64,000 nucleotides of DNA from Lumbricus terrestris (taxonomy: Eukaryota > Annelida > Clitellata > Crassiclitellata > Lumbricidae), in assembly GCA_949752735.1 (NCBI GenBank), contig OX457039.1:29531786-29595785 (forward strand). The letters are read 5' to 3'. Below, in pieces: positions 1 to 56,728 of the stretch. Each line of letters starts with the position of its first letter. The stretch's first letter is position 1. Below the pieces are notes generated by a model that saw only the letters and a program-made list of their open reading frames with translations, searched no databases and was not told where the DNA came from. Both the position numbers and the translations under genes were made by a program.

Positions 1-148
1 TCAGTGCTATTATTATTCTTATTACTATTAGCTACTGTCATCATCATCATCATCATCATCATAATCATCATCGTCATCATCATCATCATCATCATCATCG
101 TCATCGTCATTGTCGTCGTCGTCGTCGTCGTCATCGTCATCGTCATCG

Positions 149-179
<31 letters not shown>

Positions 180-240
180 CATCCTCCTCCTCATCATCAT
201 CATCATTTTCATCATCATCATTATTATTATTATTACTAAT
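1..240. repeat. (TCA/TCG)n trinucleotide microsatellite
   Basis: Nearly uninterrupted ATC/GTC triplets run from about 35 to 235. The long Ile/Val open frame over it is a by-product of the repeat and not a gene. Confidence 0.95.
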
Positions 241-498
241 ATTATTGTATTAATTATTCCGATACAGACAGACAGTAGTTAAACGCTTCCCCTGAACAAT
301 TTTTTATTGAAATATAAGCGACCTTGGAATTAATATAAATTGCCGTATCGTTTGTTTTTCAGGTTCGAACGTATACAAAAAAAGACGACACCAACGGCAA
401 CAATGAGGGGATTTGGATGTAATAACAATAATTGTCCGGCAGCAGATGCGGTCATTGTTCGGTTTAAGATGAGATCCTATTGTTAGACTGTAATCATT

Positions 499-42927
<42,429 letters not shown>

Positions 42928-44803
42928 AAACTGAAACTGAAAAGCAGAGCCAGCGGAGCTGAAACGAGAGTCAAAGGTTGGGAGGATAAAACAAATCCTA
43001 TTTAAGTTTCAACCTGCAGAGGGAGCAGCACCTGCTACAGAAAGTGATTCACGTGAACACGTGTCCTTATGCAGAGATTGAAACTACAGTAATCTACTCT
43101 ACGACAGGTTAGCATCTCGCAATACTGAACTGAAGATTGAAGTCGATTAATTACTTATCGGCGAATTAAAAGTTTGGAGTCATAAGCAAACAACGGATGG
43201 CGCGAAAAGGAAGACGCAAAAGTCTCAAAACGAAATTAGTCATTACAGATGAAAAGGAACTGAGATGTTGCACTTATTGCAGTCAACAAACTTACCGAAC
43301 TTTCAAAGTCACGATATATATGCAAGCCATGAATTTTTCTAACAATAATGTTGTTAAGATAATGGTTTTATTCCAACCTCTCAGTTTGAGGCACGTATAT
43401 CTTCATGCCATAACGCGAATGCATAATTATAATGCGAGTGCGTCAAGTCAGAATGCTATCTTCAGAATTCTCTCCTCTCTGTGTTGGCTACAGAAAATGT
43501 GCTACATAGGCTATATGTACTACTTACAACGCATGAAAGGTTCGTGGCGTGCATCATCAAACCATGTTCCACTGAAGAACTCTTCGGAAAAGATCGAGCA
43601 AACACATTGGTCGAGAATGTAGCCAGTTTTAGGGCGTTTGCAATAATTGTCTCCAAACCGGTTCATCAGTTAGTTAGTTCTTCTTTCGTACTTAAAACAC
43701 AATTTTTTATGACGCTCCTAGTTGAGTAAGATCAGATTTCACAATTTCACATTGTGTTGATTTATTTGTCAATTCTACGGATTTGTTTGCTTGTTTCTTT
43801 GTCTGTCTATATTTGCATGATCCTCTAACCTCACAAGATTTCCAACATTACTCATCTTATTCTCCACCGTCCAACTGTACACCATCAGTCTTAACAGCTA
43901 TTGTGTTCTTATTAAACCTCCGCAACTGGACTCAGACATCCTTCTGACTGCATATACCCTCTGGACAGACCCTCTGACTCGACGCAGCGCTCGTGAATAA
44001 ACTGGAGCCATAAGCTTGGCTTTGAGTGACGCTCCAGAAACTTAGAGATTACGATTACGATTACTAGGCCAATTGCTACTAACTCTATAGCAACGTACGG
44101 AAACAATTTTTATATAGAACGTCTGCCTATAGCTTCCTTCCTTCCATTCCTTCTGCCTCCAATCCTTGCTCCATCATGCCTGCCCTCCCTAAATTAAGCA
44201 AGAGGGTTAGTTACTAGTACTGAATTTTCACCCATGCCTACCAATTAGTATATATATATATCAATTAGTAAAAGTATACAATAACTTAATGTATCGTCTT
44301 GAGGAAGTCTTCGAAAGAACAGCATGGAAAAGAAGAAAAGACAATTTGGTTACATACAGTTTTTGACTGAATGACTGACATTACATGTTATGCGTGACGT
44401 GCCAAAGCTATCTGATATTCAATACTACTTTAACAGGCCATACTATATAATCGCTAAACTATAGCATATATTAAGCGGGCAGCTAATATAGCTGTCTACT
44501 ATTTTTGGTCTTTTTGTGAATACGGTTGTATCTGCACTGAAGCACAAACTATTTGGTATTCCCTTAGAGAAGAAGGTCCAGTAAAAAGTGGATATGGCCT
44601 AATTAACGGACATAAGCAGACTTGATCATTGCAAATGAACGAACGATCCAGTAACTTCGTTTATATTATCTCCATGTAAGGCCTTCCTGTATCATTTTAC
44701 GCTCTTGCTTTAGCTTCTGCCTTTAATCAGACATTCCATCTGTATAGGCTACAATCAGACACTAAACGCGGTGATGCCATGCAATTACTGTCCAGTGGAT
44801 TCA
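42928..44803. other. Intergenic gap between convergent genes
   Basis: 1.9 kb between the lectin receptor stop and the patatin-like gene stop, which should hold both 3' UTRs. A candidate ATTAAA lies at 43165-43170 for the plus-strand gene. The short frames here (43197-43622 and others) match nothing I know. Confidence 0.45.
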
Positions 44804-45022
44804 TCAGATGCCTCTGTACGTCTCCATGTAATCCCTTTCGTCGATGATCTCAGACACATCGTCGTCGATAAAACGATGCAGTTCCTCGCGACAGAAGGAC
44901 CTGCGACCAAGGTCATCCACCTCATCCACCGCCGCGTCCTTTCCCATGGACTTCACTCCAGACGAGGGACTGCAGCTGGAGACGAACTGATCCAGGAATG
45001 ACCTCATCGCCAGCGACCCTTG
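44804..45022 (-). CDS. Patatin-like gene, last exon (long form)
   Basis: Acceptor CGATGTGTAG|CAA enters in phase 0 and gives 72 codons to TGA at 44804-44806. It encodes MRSFLDQFVSSCSPSSGV, SFCREELHRFIDDDVSEIID and a DYMETYRGI end, whose RGI echoes the alternative terminal exon. Acidic and polar; no domain was recognised. Confidence 0.62.
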   Translation of the reverse strand, partial: QGSLAMRSFLDQFVSSCSPSSGVKSMGKDAAVDEVDDLGRRSFCREELHRFIDDDVSEIIDERDYMETYRGI

Positions 45023-48000
45023 CTACACATCGAAGACAGTTAACAAGTACAAGGCTGTGGGTTAATCGAGGGTATACAGCGGCTCTCTTCTCAGAAATAT
45101 ATGTGTGTTTAGTATACTTAGTCCTGCAAACCTGAATATCCGAGGGTATACATATAATAGTTCATTCATTCATTCATTTATTCATTCCGAAAACTTATAT
45201 AGCGCCCCTTCAAGAAGCCTACTCAGAGGCGCTCCCAGTTCAGCCACAGCTAAAAAGATAGGTCTTGAGCAACTGGCAGAAAGTAGGCAAATTATTCCGA
45301 GGTAGTAAGCGTAGTGCAAGCGGGAGCCCATTCCATGTGGACGGGCCAACAACCGAGAAGGCTCGACGCTATAGTGTATTCACCTCACAAAGACTAGCAT
45401 AAAGTTATAGCATGTTAAGACTATGCGACTCTAACAGAAAATAATCAGTTTTAAATTTATTTATTTCTGTATTCGCTATGCAGACCTACCGGGGTAGGCC
45501 CAATGTTTGCAGCAGCCAGCAGTAACGCACCCATGTCGGTTTCATATTTCACGCATTCTACCTTCGGAATTTCAATAGACCCTACGACGCCGACGCAGAA
45601 TTTTGAAAGTCTGGAAGTCGTTATCAAGATTACAATTTTCAGTTTAACGAATTTTTTACTACATAGGCTATATGCTCCAAACGTTACTAAGCTATTCCTT
45701 TTCCTCGTCCTCCTCTTCCGCCTCCTGCTCCTCCTCCTCCTCCTCCTCCTGCGCTTAAAAGTCAAACTTTGATTTTTGAGAGCGGCAGGCCAGATTAAAG
45801 GGGTATAAGCATAAAGCAGTAGGCCTAGGCATAGCTTAGGTTGTTAATTAGGGCCTATGTGCATGATATAAAACATCGGAAATTAAATTAGCTCATTACT
45901 TAGGCTATCATAGGTGTCCACTAGCCTATAATTGCTGTCTTCATTCCAACTTCCATTTACGCAAGGAATTATTTTCATAAAACCAGCTTCCACTTACAGC
46001 AAGAATTATTTTTACAAATACAACTTCTCATTGATTTTGTAGCGAACCAGGTTGCTACAAGCTACCTTACTTATTTACTCAAGTAAGGCCGCTATTTCTA
46101 TTACGAATTCATGGGTGCTATGCTTAGCACTGATCGATGCGGTCATCGCTATATTTAGCTTCCCATGCATTTTTTAATGGAACTTTCCGCCACGTGCGAT
46201 TTTTGATTGGCTGGACATCACGCGATGTTTTTAGCGGTAAAAAGCGCTCTCTTGCGGCAAATTAACGCGCAAACCTTCAGTCGGGCTGCAGAATTGAATC
46301 GTGTAACACCTATGCTGGTGGAAATCGTGAATCGTGGTAAAATTGATGGTATTTTTGATTCTGGCAAGTTTCTCGGGTAGAAGACGAGGTTCTTCCGATG
46401 TCCTGTGAATCGATGTGTAATTACGAAGATTTCCGGCAACGATTGAATTAATAATACGCTTCCGACGGAGAAATTCTGGCATCGGCCGACGACTCAATAA
46501 CTTTCTACAGGACGGAAAACGGTGGATCGGCTGTCCTAAAATATCAATGGGAACAGGGAAGTATAGGCAACCTAATCTATAGAGCTCGAACCTGAACTAG
46601 GTGTAATTAGATAAAACTTGTATCGCTATTTTGGTGTAAATATTAGTTGTGGTGTATTCAGTCTGTGAACTGATCGGATAGGTGTGAAATAGTCAGTCTG
46701 TGAACTGATCTGATAAAACTTAAGCTAGTCAAGGGACATAGGCGTTTTAGGAAGGCCTTAATAGTGAACCTTTAATATTGATTCTATTTTATCGGCTGTG
46801 TAAATAATTGCTAATGAACGACAGACAGTCGCTTGATTAATTCTACAATAAATGAAACTTAAATAGAGAACTGTGAAGTGATTTCTGCTATCGAATTATA
46901 ATGGACTCCGACAGGGAAACGGACAGTGTCTTAGGGACAGGACAAGAGGAAGATGAGTTATGTCCGAGAGAAACCCTTGAGTTGGGGACTACAGACAATA
47001 CTGATGACTTAGACCCTGCTGTATTACAGAAGCAAATGACTACAATAGAACAGTTTATGGAGCGCCAGAGTAGCATTTTAATCGGTCTAGCCAAAGAGCT
47101 GAATCTAGTTTCCATGCAGCAAGCCCAATTAAGTTCCCGCCAGAAAGAATGTGAAACAATGGTGAAGTCGGTAGCTGAAGGTAAAGTGGGTGATGGAGCT
47201 TGGGGAAAAGTTGAGGAATCGAACCCAGATAAGCACCCATTTAGTGGGGCTGTTGTGAGCTTAACAGCCACCGCTGACATATGTCCAATATCGGCCCATC
47301 CTGAGGAATTTGGTAACCAGAGAAGCTCGCACCCTAGGTTAGGATTCGAACCCGCTACCATTGACACCAAAACCCTTGACCTAGGACCCAGCTTTCCTCA
47401 ACCGCGCTTAAGGGGGCGCGCAACAGTAGAGCCCATTAATTTGGGGGTGGAAACGGTAGAACAGGCGGCGCCCCCGCGCGTCACAATTTCATGCAAAGAA
47501 TTGTTTTCAAGAATATTAAATTTCAATTTACGCAGAGAATTACTTTTATCGATCTAATTTCCATTTACGAAAACAAGATTAAATTTGTATTGCGCTTTCG
47601 AAAGAATCCACCAACCCCAAATAATAGAAATAGGCCTAATTGTGATTAGCCTACTTTTCTTACTTTGACAAGGAAGAGTCGATCAGCTTCTTCCAAGGTC
47701 TCACCGCGGTCAGTTCGTCTGATGTGACCCGTTGAGATTGCCACAGTGCGATCAATATCTTTCCTCTAGGTTGAAATTTCAAAGAGGAAAAAAGAAGAAA
47801 AGATCAGAGAATGTCTTTAAGAAACAATAATTATCATTCCATTCAGTTTCGTCGAATAAATTATTAGCTAAATAATATTAGTTTTGCTTTGAAATTCAAT
47901 GACTGATCTTGCGCTGCTGCAGAATATCTTGTTCCAAATTCATACTCGAACCTAAGTAAGTTTCAATTGCGCCATCCCATTGCTTTCTACAGTAACCGAT

Positions 48001-49269
48001 AGCCTAGATCTGCAAACTCACTTTCAGTAGATGGAAGTCAATGACAAGCCCCAAATCCAGATAAATGACTATAGAATGATTATAGAGTTGGGGGATGACC
48101 GAACAACTTAGAAGAGGACAAAAAAACTAATGGCAAAGAACGTTAAGATTAATTGTATCTTTCGAAAGTAGGCGATATATAATAAATAAGTAGTTTATTT
48201 GCCCCAAAATGACGCATTATCACAATTTAAACGCTTAAACTGATCCTAGTAGAGTTGACGCCTCACCCAAGAATCTATACGGTGATCTATAAACATCCAG
48301 TTTGCTTTAAGAATACATTCAGTGGTGTAGCTAACTTTCGTAGGCCCGGGTGTAGGGCCTCGCATGGGCCCGTATGATCCCTGCTTGACCATGCGAACCT
48401 AAATCATGTAGAAAATTTATTCGTCTATGTGGACCTTTGGAGGTACTGGGCCGGGAGTGTCTTGCACATATGATAGCTGCACCTCCGTCTACATTCTAGC
48501 AAAACGTAGCTGTTTAGGCATAATTATACTATATGCAGGCCCATTCCAGGCGTTGATTTACATTCACAACATTGTTGCACGTCTACCTTAAAGCAGTGCC
48601 GACGACTGTGTCTTTCGAAAGTTTCATTCAATGCCTCGGAAGTAATCGGTGACGTCACGAATTTTTCGAGTCTGGTCACGGGAACACTGCGCCTGCGCAA
48701 TGCGGCGTCTTCTTTCGAAATGATTCAGAATATCGTCTGCAGTCACCTAAGAAGAAAATAACAAAGGTGTCAAATCATTCATAACATTGGTTCGCTTGCA
48801 TGCCTTCACACGAATGCTAGAGCACCGTGAGGCACTGTGCAGACTGTGCAGTGTGCACGATTGGTTATAGCGACAGCTGTAACGTGGGAGAGTATGCCTA
48901 GGTCTGAAGTAAGCCTATAGGGATTCAAGTCTCATCCTAGGCAGCTACTAGTACTGCAGTCTGGGGACCGTGATACTCAAGTAATTCATTCATTATAATT
49001 ATGTTCAACGTCATCGATGATTCGTCGTAAGGTCATGTAGGCTATAGATGTAACATTCTGAGCTTTCGAAGGAGAGCAATAATAATATATCGATTCACAG
49101 TTGTATTGTACTGTACTGTATTGTACTGTATTTGTGTTGTATAAATGTAAGGCTCGTTGTGAGAATTTTATAGGATTGCCACACTCGGTGAACAAGTGGA
49201 CAAAAGCCTAAGGCTATTACTGTTGACATTGTTTTTCTTCTTCTTCTTCTTCTTCTTCTTTTTCTTCTT

Positions 49270-49338
<69 letters not shown>

Positions 49339-49585
49339 TTTGTTATTATTATTGTGTTTTTTATTGCCCCGAGGTATACATGATCCCTCAGGGACTTACA
49401 CCCTAATTACTAAAATAAAAACATCTGGAACGGCACCTAGTCGTTGCTGAAATCAAGTGCAGGAAAAGAGGCGCGGAATGCCACCGCAATAAATCGCTGG
49501 ATTGTAAGAGCAAGATGCTGGAATAAGTAAGATGTCTCGCGTGCATCTCCAGACATGGCGCTGAATTTTTATAATAATAATACTG

Positions 49586-49635
<50 letters not shown>

Positions 49636-52600
49636 CATCATCATCGTCATCATCATCATAATTACAGTAAGTGTTATTAGGCTATTAATAAAAATTTATT
49701 GCACGAAATTTTTTATAGGCTATGGGTTTTTATTATTCTTCTGTCCGAATCGTATGAACAAGGAATAATTTCTTATAATTCCGATACCTTTTCATGTCCA
49801 AATTGATGTAATATTGTGTCAACATTCGCATTCCCTCCAAATAATCTTCTCAGCTCATCTTCGTTAAGAGTTTCTTTCTGGTAATAAACAGTTAAACGTG
49901 ATTCTAATTAAAATCGTTTGTAAGACAGACGAACAAAAGACGTATTCCAGCAAATAGTTACAATACAAGTTATACAACACAATACGACATAGCATGCTAG
50001 CAGCCTACGACCGATATTGCAGACCACAGCGCCGAATGCTATATTCGGCGCTGTGGTCTGTGGCCTACACGTTGTCCGAATTAAAAGCAGACCCCAACAA
50101 AAAGTGTCATAATTCGGTCAAAACGTTTAGGATTTGCCTGAAATTTTCAACAACAGTGGTCATATTACCACCAAATCCTAACGCCAATTAGAAATATTCG
50201 TGAGTTTGTCATATTTATGAGCGTTTGAGATGCGGCACCGAAAAATGGAACTTTCCAACATGCAAAAGCTGAAAGGAAGTGAAATTCAGCGATATATGCT
50301 GTTAAAAATGTCCTTCTTGTTGACGGACACACGACCGTAGACGTAGACGATATTGTTTGATGGTCCGGTCGATGATCAGCTGATCAAACAGCTGCCACTC
50401 TTCAATCAGACGCGCCCTACCGTTTTTTGATGTCATGAACGCGATAAACGCGCTCCTCCAGTACATGTACTCCGAATCGAGGTCTGGACTGTTGGGCGCC
50501 CACACCTGCGGGTATGAAGCCGAGTGTCTCCCGGGACAGCTACTACACTACTACGTCTACGGTCATGTATCCGTGAGCAAGGAGGACATTTTGAACACCC
50601 TAGCCTATATAAAAAGCTGAGTTTCACCTCCTTTCAGCTTTTTCACGTTGGTAAGTTCCATTTGTCGGTGCTGCGTTTCAAACACTCATAAACTCGACAA
50701 CCTCACGGGAATTTCTAATCGGTTTAGGATTTGGTAATTATATGGCCATTGTTGTTGCGTTTAAAATTTCAGGCCGATACAAACAGTTTTGACCGAGTTA
50801 TCAAGGCCGTAGCTAGGGGGTGTTTTGGGTGTTTGAACACTCCCGAAATGAAATAATGCTACCATAAAATGAAGCATCTACTAACACAATCACGATCAAA
50901 GGACTAAGGGATTTTCATTTTCAAGCTCTTATTAATTTCTATGTGACATTTTGCAATAGATTAAATCGTCCTTCAAACCCTATAGTCAGTTGATTCGGTT
51001 GTTTGTCGGTTTATTCACATTCGAGTAAACACCCCCGCCTCCGAAATAAAATTCTGGCTACGGCTTTGCCAAGGGTGTCTTGTGTGTTTGAACACAACCG
51101 AAATGAAAAATGTAAAAATAATGTGATGCATTTACTAGCACATAGTCTAATGTAGGAACTGCAGTGTGCAATGCATTGGCCGCCCAGAACCCGCAGAAGA
51201 TCGCGATTTTAGAAGAAAAAAGCATGACATTAGATCGTTTTACGATCGTCAGAAAATTTGGCTGAAAAATTGTTGGTAAACCTGCCCCAAAGTAAAATCG
51301 TGGCTACGGCCTTGTGTGATGTTTTGATTATAATAATAGGTCTACTAGTCGGCCTACCCATCTCCTATAGACTGCACACATGAAACCCAAAATGGAGAAA
51401 CACGTAAATTCAAACTTACCGCCAGTGTGTCGCTTATGTCGTTTCTATTCAGTGCTTCGGTTCTAGATTTCACTTTAGTCTCAATCAACTGAAAGCAAGA
51501 TGGTCAGATCAATAATCTCTACACCAGTGATTCCCAACCTATTTTTGCGTTTTAACAACAATTGAACGACTTCATAACTTGCAACCAATCCCTTTTCTGC
51601 ATGGCAATAATTATCATGTAGTTTGTAAGATTTTATTGCTTATTTTTCCGTGCCGCATGAATCTAAAAAATTCTTTTGTTATTCTTTTGGTTTATCGGAG
51701 TCTACACCTATGATGAAACAAGCTGAAAACTGTATAAATATTATTATGCTATTAAAATAATCTTGATCAAAATCTAGTTACTATACATATATATAGCCTA
51801 TTTGAAGTTTTGAACGGCCTATATATAGGCCTATATACTAGCTGGGGTACCCGGCGTTGCCCGGGAAATTTAGGATTCGACCCGCTTTCGGCCACGACCC
51901 CACCACACCGACCCACCCCCACTACACCCCACCACACTCCGACCTCCACCGGTACGCCACCTGTGAAATTAGTTTTTCCGGGAAAATTTTCTCCCCCAGG
52001 CTTCCACACCATTCTTCCACCCCACTCTTCATCCCCAGTCCCCCCACCCCTCCACCCACCACACCCACCGCACTCCCACCTCCGCCAGTACGCCACCCAT
52101 GAAATTTGGGCTTTCAGGAAAATTTCCTCTCCACCCCACCCCACTCCCATCCCTGCCCTGTCCACCCGGCCCTGCGGGCCAAGGTGTGTGTTGGGAGGAG
52201 GCGAGGTGGCCCGTGTAAAAATCTGTCTCGCTGTAACGTTTCAGATGAGTAAGTGTTAAAATATGCTTGGCAACGTGCGGTCACGCTGGTACCCGTTTCT
52301 TTATAAATAACCTGATCATACCACGCATTTATTTTATTGATGAAAAATATATCTGAGGCTCCTCTTTGTATATGCTCCATAGCCAAAGGCATTTCCCATC
52401 TTTTTTCAGGGCTGTACGACAGCGTATGGTTTTCATACTAAGCCTGGCGAAAAAATGACGTCAAAATGACGTCAACGGCAACAGGCCGTTACTGCATGAG
52501 AAACGATTAAAATACGGCGTCGCAATTGCAGCTAGCGCATAGCCTACATTAACATGGCGAAATCTAAAATGTCTGTGTTTTTAAAGTTCAAGTGACTAAA

Positions 52601-55600
52601 TAGCTGAAAATAGCGTACTTGGGTGTTTTTGGTGAACGTTTATCTAAATGCAATGTTTCAGGTCAGTAGCTGCAAAACTGTGAGCGTGCATCGGGGACAA
52701 ATATAGGCACATCCTTTCTTATAGATATAGATTAGATTAATTTCGATATGTGTTTTAAGTCGCTTTCATATCGCCATGCACGCACAGAGATAAAGTCACA
52801 AAGATCAGCGCAGTGCGCTAAGGCTATAATCGGATACTCATGTATAAGATGCACTGAAGATTGGCATTGGAAGAGACAAATACATTCGCACTGTGTCAGA
52901 CACACAAAAACGCATGCATACAAACACGCACAAAGACACGCACATGAATATAATTTTTATATAACTTGTGTATAGGCCTATGTACTGTAGGCGTGTATTG
53001 GTGCATGTGTGTGTATATATAATGTAAACAGGTGCAGAGCCTCTCTTATTGTTTTGTCTTTCTCACTGGCGCCATATAAATTTCTAATTAAAGTCAAAAT
53101 AGTTTTTAGTTTTTACAATAAGCCATCTATAGCTGTATGTCCTGTTTTGCTTTGCTTCTGACAAGGCTTACATATTGAGGGCGAGCTATGAAAATCAGAG
53201 ATCAGGCCTACAAAGTTGGCCTATTCTGATTAAGGCCTCTGTACATAATATTATTTACTTACACCTCTGTGTCCAGCGGCGATCTGGCCTCCGATCGGCT
53301 GATTAAGCTGAACTCTTGACACCTCACTGTCGAACTGCTATAATGCAGCGGCGCTCTTTCTCAATGGCTGGTCCTAGAACCTGGAATGGGCTCCCTGTTG
53401 CATTCCGCCTTGTGCCTAGAGGTCACACAGCTGTTTCTTTCTCACTTAAAAACTGCCTTATTTAACCATTGTTGAACTTGGAGCGCTTCTGAGTAGATAT
53501 CTTGGAGGTGCGCTATATAAAAAGTCAATAATAATAATAATAATAATTAGTATTATTAGGCTGCTGAAGAACTGTAGACCTACTTGGATGAACTTGTTAG
53601 CGGCTGAGACGAAGCGACTGTATTCTTCACTCAGCGATTCTGTCTCTTTTGCCGATTTCTGCCGAATTCTAAAGCAGTACAACTTACTTACTATAAGTTA
53701 ATACAGTTGGAACAACCATACTAGTTTATCGAAACCCAATTAACGGATAGGGCCAATACTACGTTGTACCAACCACTGAAAAAGCACGGTTTTGCGCGGT
53801 AGCCGGGTCGGCGAACAGGACTACGAGCACCCATCACTTCACCAGCAGAGCAGAGGGAGCGACACCCGGGGGGTCCTGACAGAGGTCTTGCGAATAGGTT
53901 TGACCGTTTGGGTCAAGGACCAGCTGGAACCGCCATGCCAAAGAGGCAGCGCTATATAAATACCTTTGGATGGCGGAAATGGAATGAGATACGTTACGAA
54001 TCCATTAACTTTGTTTCTATAACGCTTGCGGTCACTGACCCTCGTAGGAGAGTATTGGATGATGATGACGAAGAATTGGCTGGAATTGCTTTCCGGTCTC
54101 TTTCCAACACTTGTGAAGAAATACCGTCAGCAGACATGTCGTCAAACTAAAATAGAAATTACTGTACTTAATTAATGTAATTCTAAAGCGTGGGTGTCAA
54201 AGCTCGACCTGCTTGGACCTTTCTGTGCGGCCGACAAAGATTTCTGGCCAGTGGAGCCTTGCCCAAAGACTACACAATTCAAGAATAAAATTAACGAAAC
54301 TAAAAAGTTCAAAACTAAAACTAGACCTTTCAGTTTAAAAACCGAATTAATTTTTCCTGCGAGGCATAGGCTACAGACATGTCTGCGTCTGTTAGCGGGA
54401 AGTGCTTCAAAATGCAGCTCCCTATAATAGTATGAAAGCATGAATTTATAATCATATCTGCTGTCATTGGTAATCAAAGTGAATGCCTCTAATCAAAAAT
54501 GACATATAATTGCTATTGTTTAATGATTACATTAAAATTAGAACTGAATGTTCTGAAAACTGAAACTAATCTGGAACTGAAAACTTTTGAGAACTGCAGC
54601 TAAGACCAATTGAAAAACTAACACACACAAAAATTGAAACTGAAACTGAAATAATTTGAGACTTAGAGACACTATCCGTATCATTGCATGTAGGCCTACA
54701 TATCGTTACAATGGCACTGCAACAAATTATCTAGGCTATTTATTACAATAGTTGTCTCGCTTTCAAACCGATGACGACAGCAGAGCTATTAGCTAGGCTA
54801 CGTGTGTATCTATACCCCAGAGTTTCGATTGTTTCGATTAAGGTAGCCTAATCGTTTGCTTTATAATAAGCCTACTACAGCTTTTCATTTAGTCTGCTTA
54901 ACTCCTTAGCGACCAAATGCAGTAAAATTTTTAATTTGCTTAAGAATTATAAACGACCCATAAAGAGATTTCAATTAAATAGATAAATTAAATGAGACGA
55001 ACAGAAAAGTATCCAGATGTATATATGTATTATACAAATTATATATTTTTTATACATGCGAATTATATATATATATAAACGCACCACAATGATTCCGATT
55101 GTTCTTGCGTTGTACTTTCCAGATCTGTTTTCACTGTCGATCGTTCGTGATAGTTGGCTGAGTTTATCTAACCTCCGAATGAACGCATCGTCCGGTTTCA
55201 TTGACAGCCACCAGTCTTCAGTCAGATAATCATATTATTCGAAAGTATCAAGAATCAAAAATCAAACGAACCTCATGAGCTCAAGAGAGAGATCGTTCTA
55301 AAACGAGGTGCTGCAAGGAGTGACGATTGCTTGGGAACTTGGGACTTAGGGAACGGGACAGAATAAGAGGATGATCGGGTACAGAAGGTAGGGAACGGGA
55401 CAGATTAAGAGGATGATCGGGTACAGAAGGGTGACTGGATACAGATGATAGTGAATGGTTCGCACAAATTCTTCTGCATGTTTAACTGAGCAGTTTAGGA
55501 GTGTTATTGCAATGCTTGAGTATCCTCCATGGCGACAAGTGGATGTTTTTATGCGTTGAAGACGCTTAATTTATTTGGGTGGTGTTCAAGGTAAAATGAT

Positions 55601-56659
55601 AAAGTTACAATATATACACAGTGCTGAGGGAGGAAGACAGAGGTGGCGATACATTGAGGCAGATATAAAGTTCTGCATGTGACAGATGCGATGAGTATCA
55701 GGAAGTTGCATGCAGCAAATGCTTACGATATTGGACATGTGATTTGAGAATAAGAGATGATTTTGGTCAAAGGTAATGCCAAGATTGCGCACAGTCAAAT
55801 CAGTGGTGAAGGTGAGAGATGAGGATAGATCTATAGCTAATTAGGAATTAGCTAGGCCTATAGATAGGTGAATGCATGGAAGAGTCAAGAAGATGTTTTA
55901 TCTGGTCTGAAAGAATTGCGCATAGCATAAACCCAATGGCATGCTCAGGCAATTAAACAGAGGTTTAGAACATCTAAAAGTAAGATTTTAATAAAACGTT
56001 GAGTACAAGTTCTGTAAGTTAATTCATATAAAATAAGCCTATATTTGAAATGCGCTCATCCACAGCGCCAAGTAGGTCTAATTATTGAATTTGGATACTC
56101 ATCTCAATTTAATTAATAACGCTACATAATTATTATGGATTTATGGTCCATTCTGACCTGAAATTAAGTATATATAATTATATAATTATATAATATATAT
56201 ATATATATATATAGTTTGGCCTCGTCTCAACAACAGATGCTGTAGTTCGCTAATCCTTAGTTTTATTTTATGTAAAACTAGCGTGAAAGTGATTTGATCT
56301 GAAGAAATGACACGCTATATTTCAATTCGCTGCAGAAATTCTATCGAAGTCTTTATCATTGTATAGACCCGTAGGGGCATACACATTTATTCTGCATACC
56401 ATGCAGCCAGCATGAACTACATGCATACTTGAGGCTGAACAAAGTCCATGTTTTCGTCTGAAGTTCTTATGAAACCCAACTGGATCATATTTACTGGTTA
56501 TGGATATGCTTGCAGGATGATTTTAAACATTGCATAAGAAATGAATATAGCCTACATCCTTTCATCGTCTTTGAATGGGATTTTTGGTTCGCCAGTGCCA
56601 ATGTGTTTTTCTCTGCCTGCTATACCTCCATGCATGTACGTCCGTATGTGCTGCTGTGC

Positions 56660-56728
<69 letters not shown>

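Noticed and set aside
43197..43622. 141-codon plus-strand frame after the receptor gene
   Set aside because: No known motif, no splice phase link to the receptor tail and low-complexity composition; probably chance in the 3' region.
53908..54150. 80-codon plus-strand frame (MGQGPAGTAMPKRQ...)
   Set aside because: It overlaps the minus-strand patatin-like exon 53998-54146, which has proper splice sites and phases; the plus frame is its shadow.
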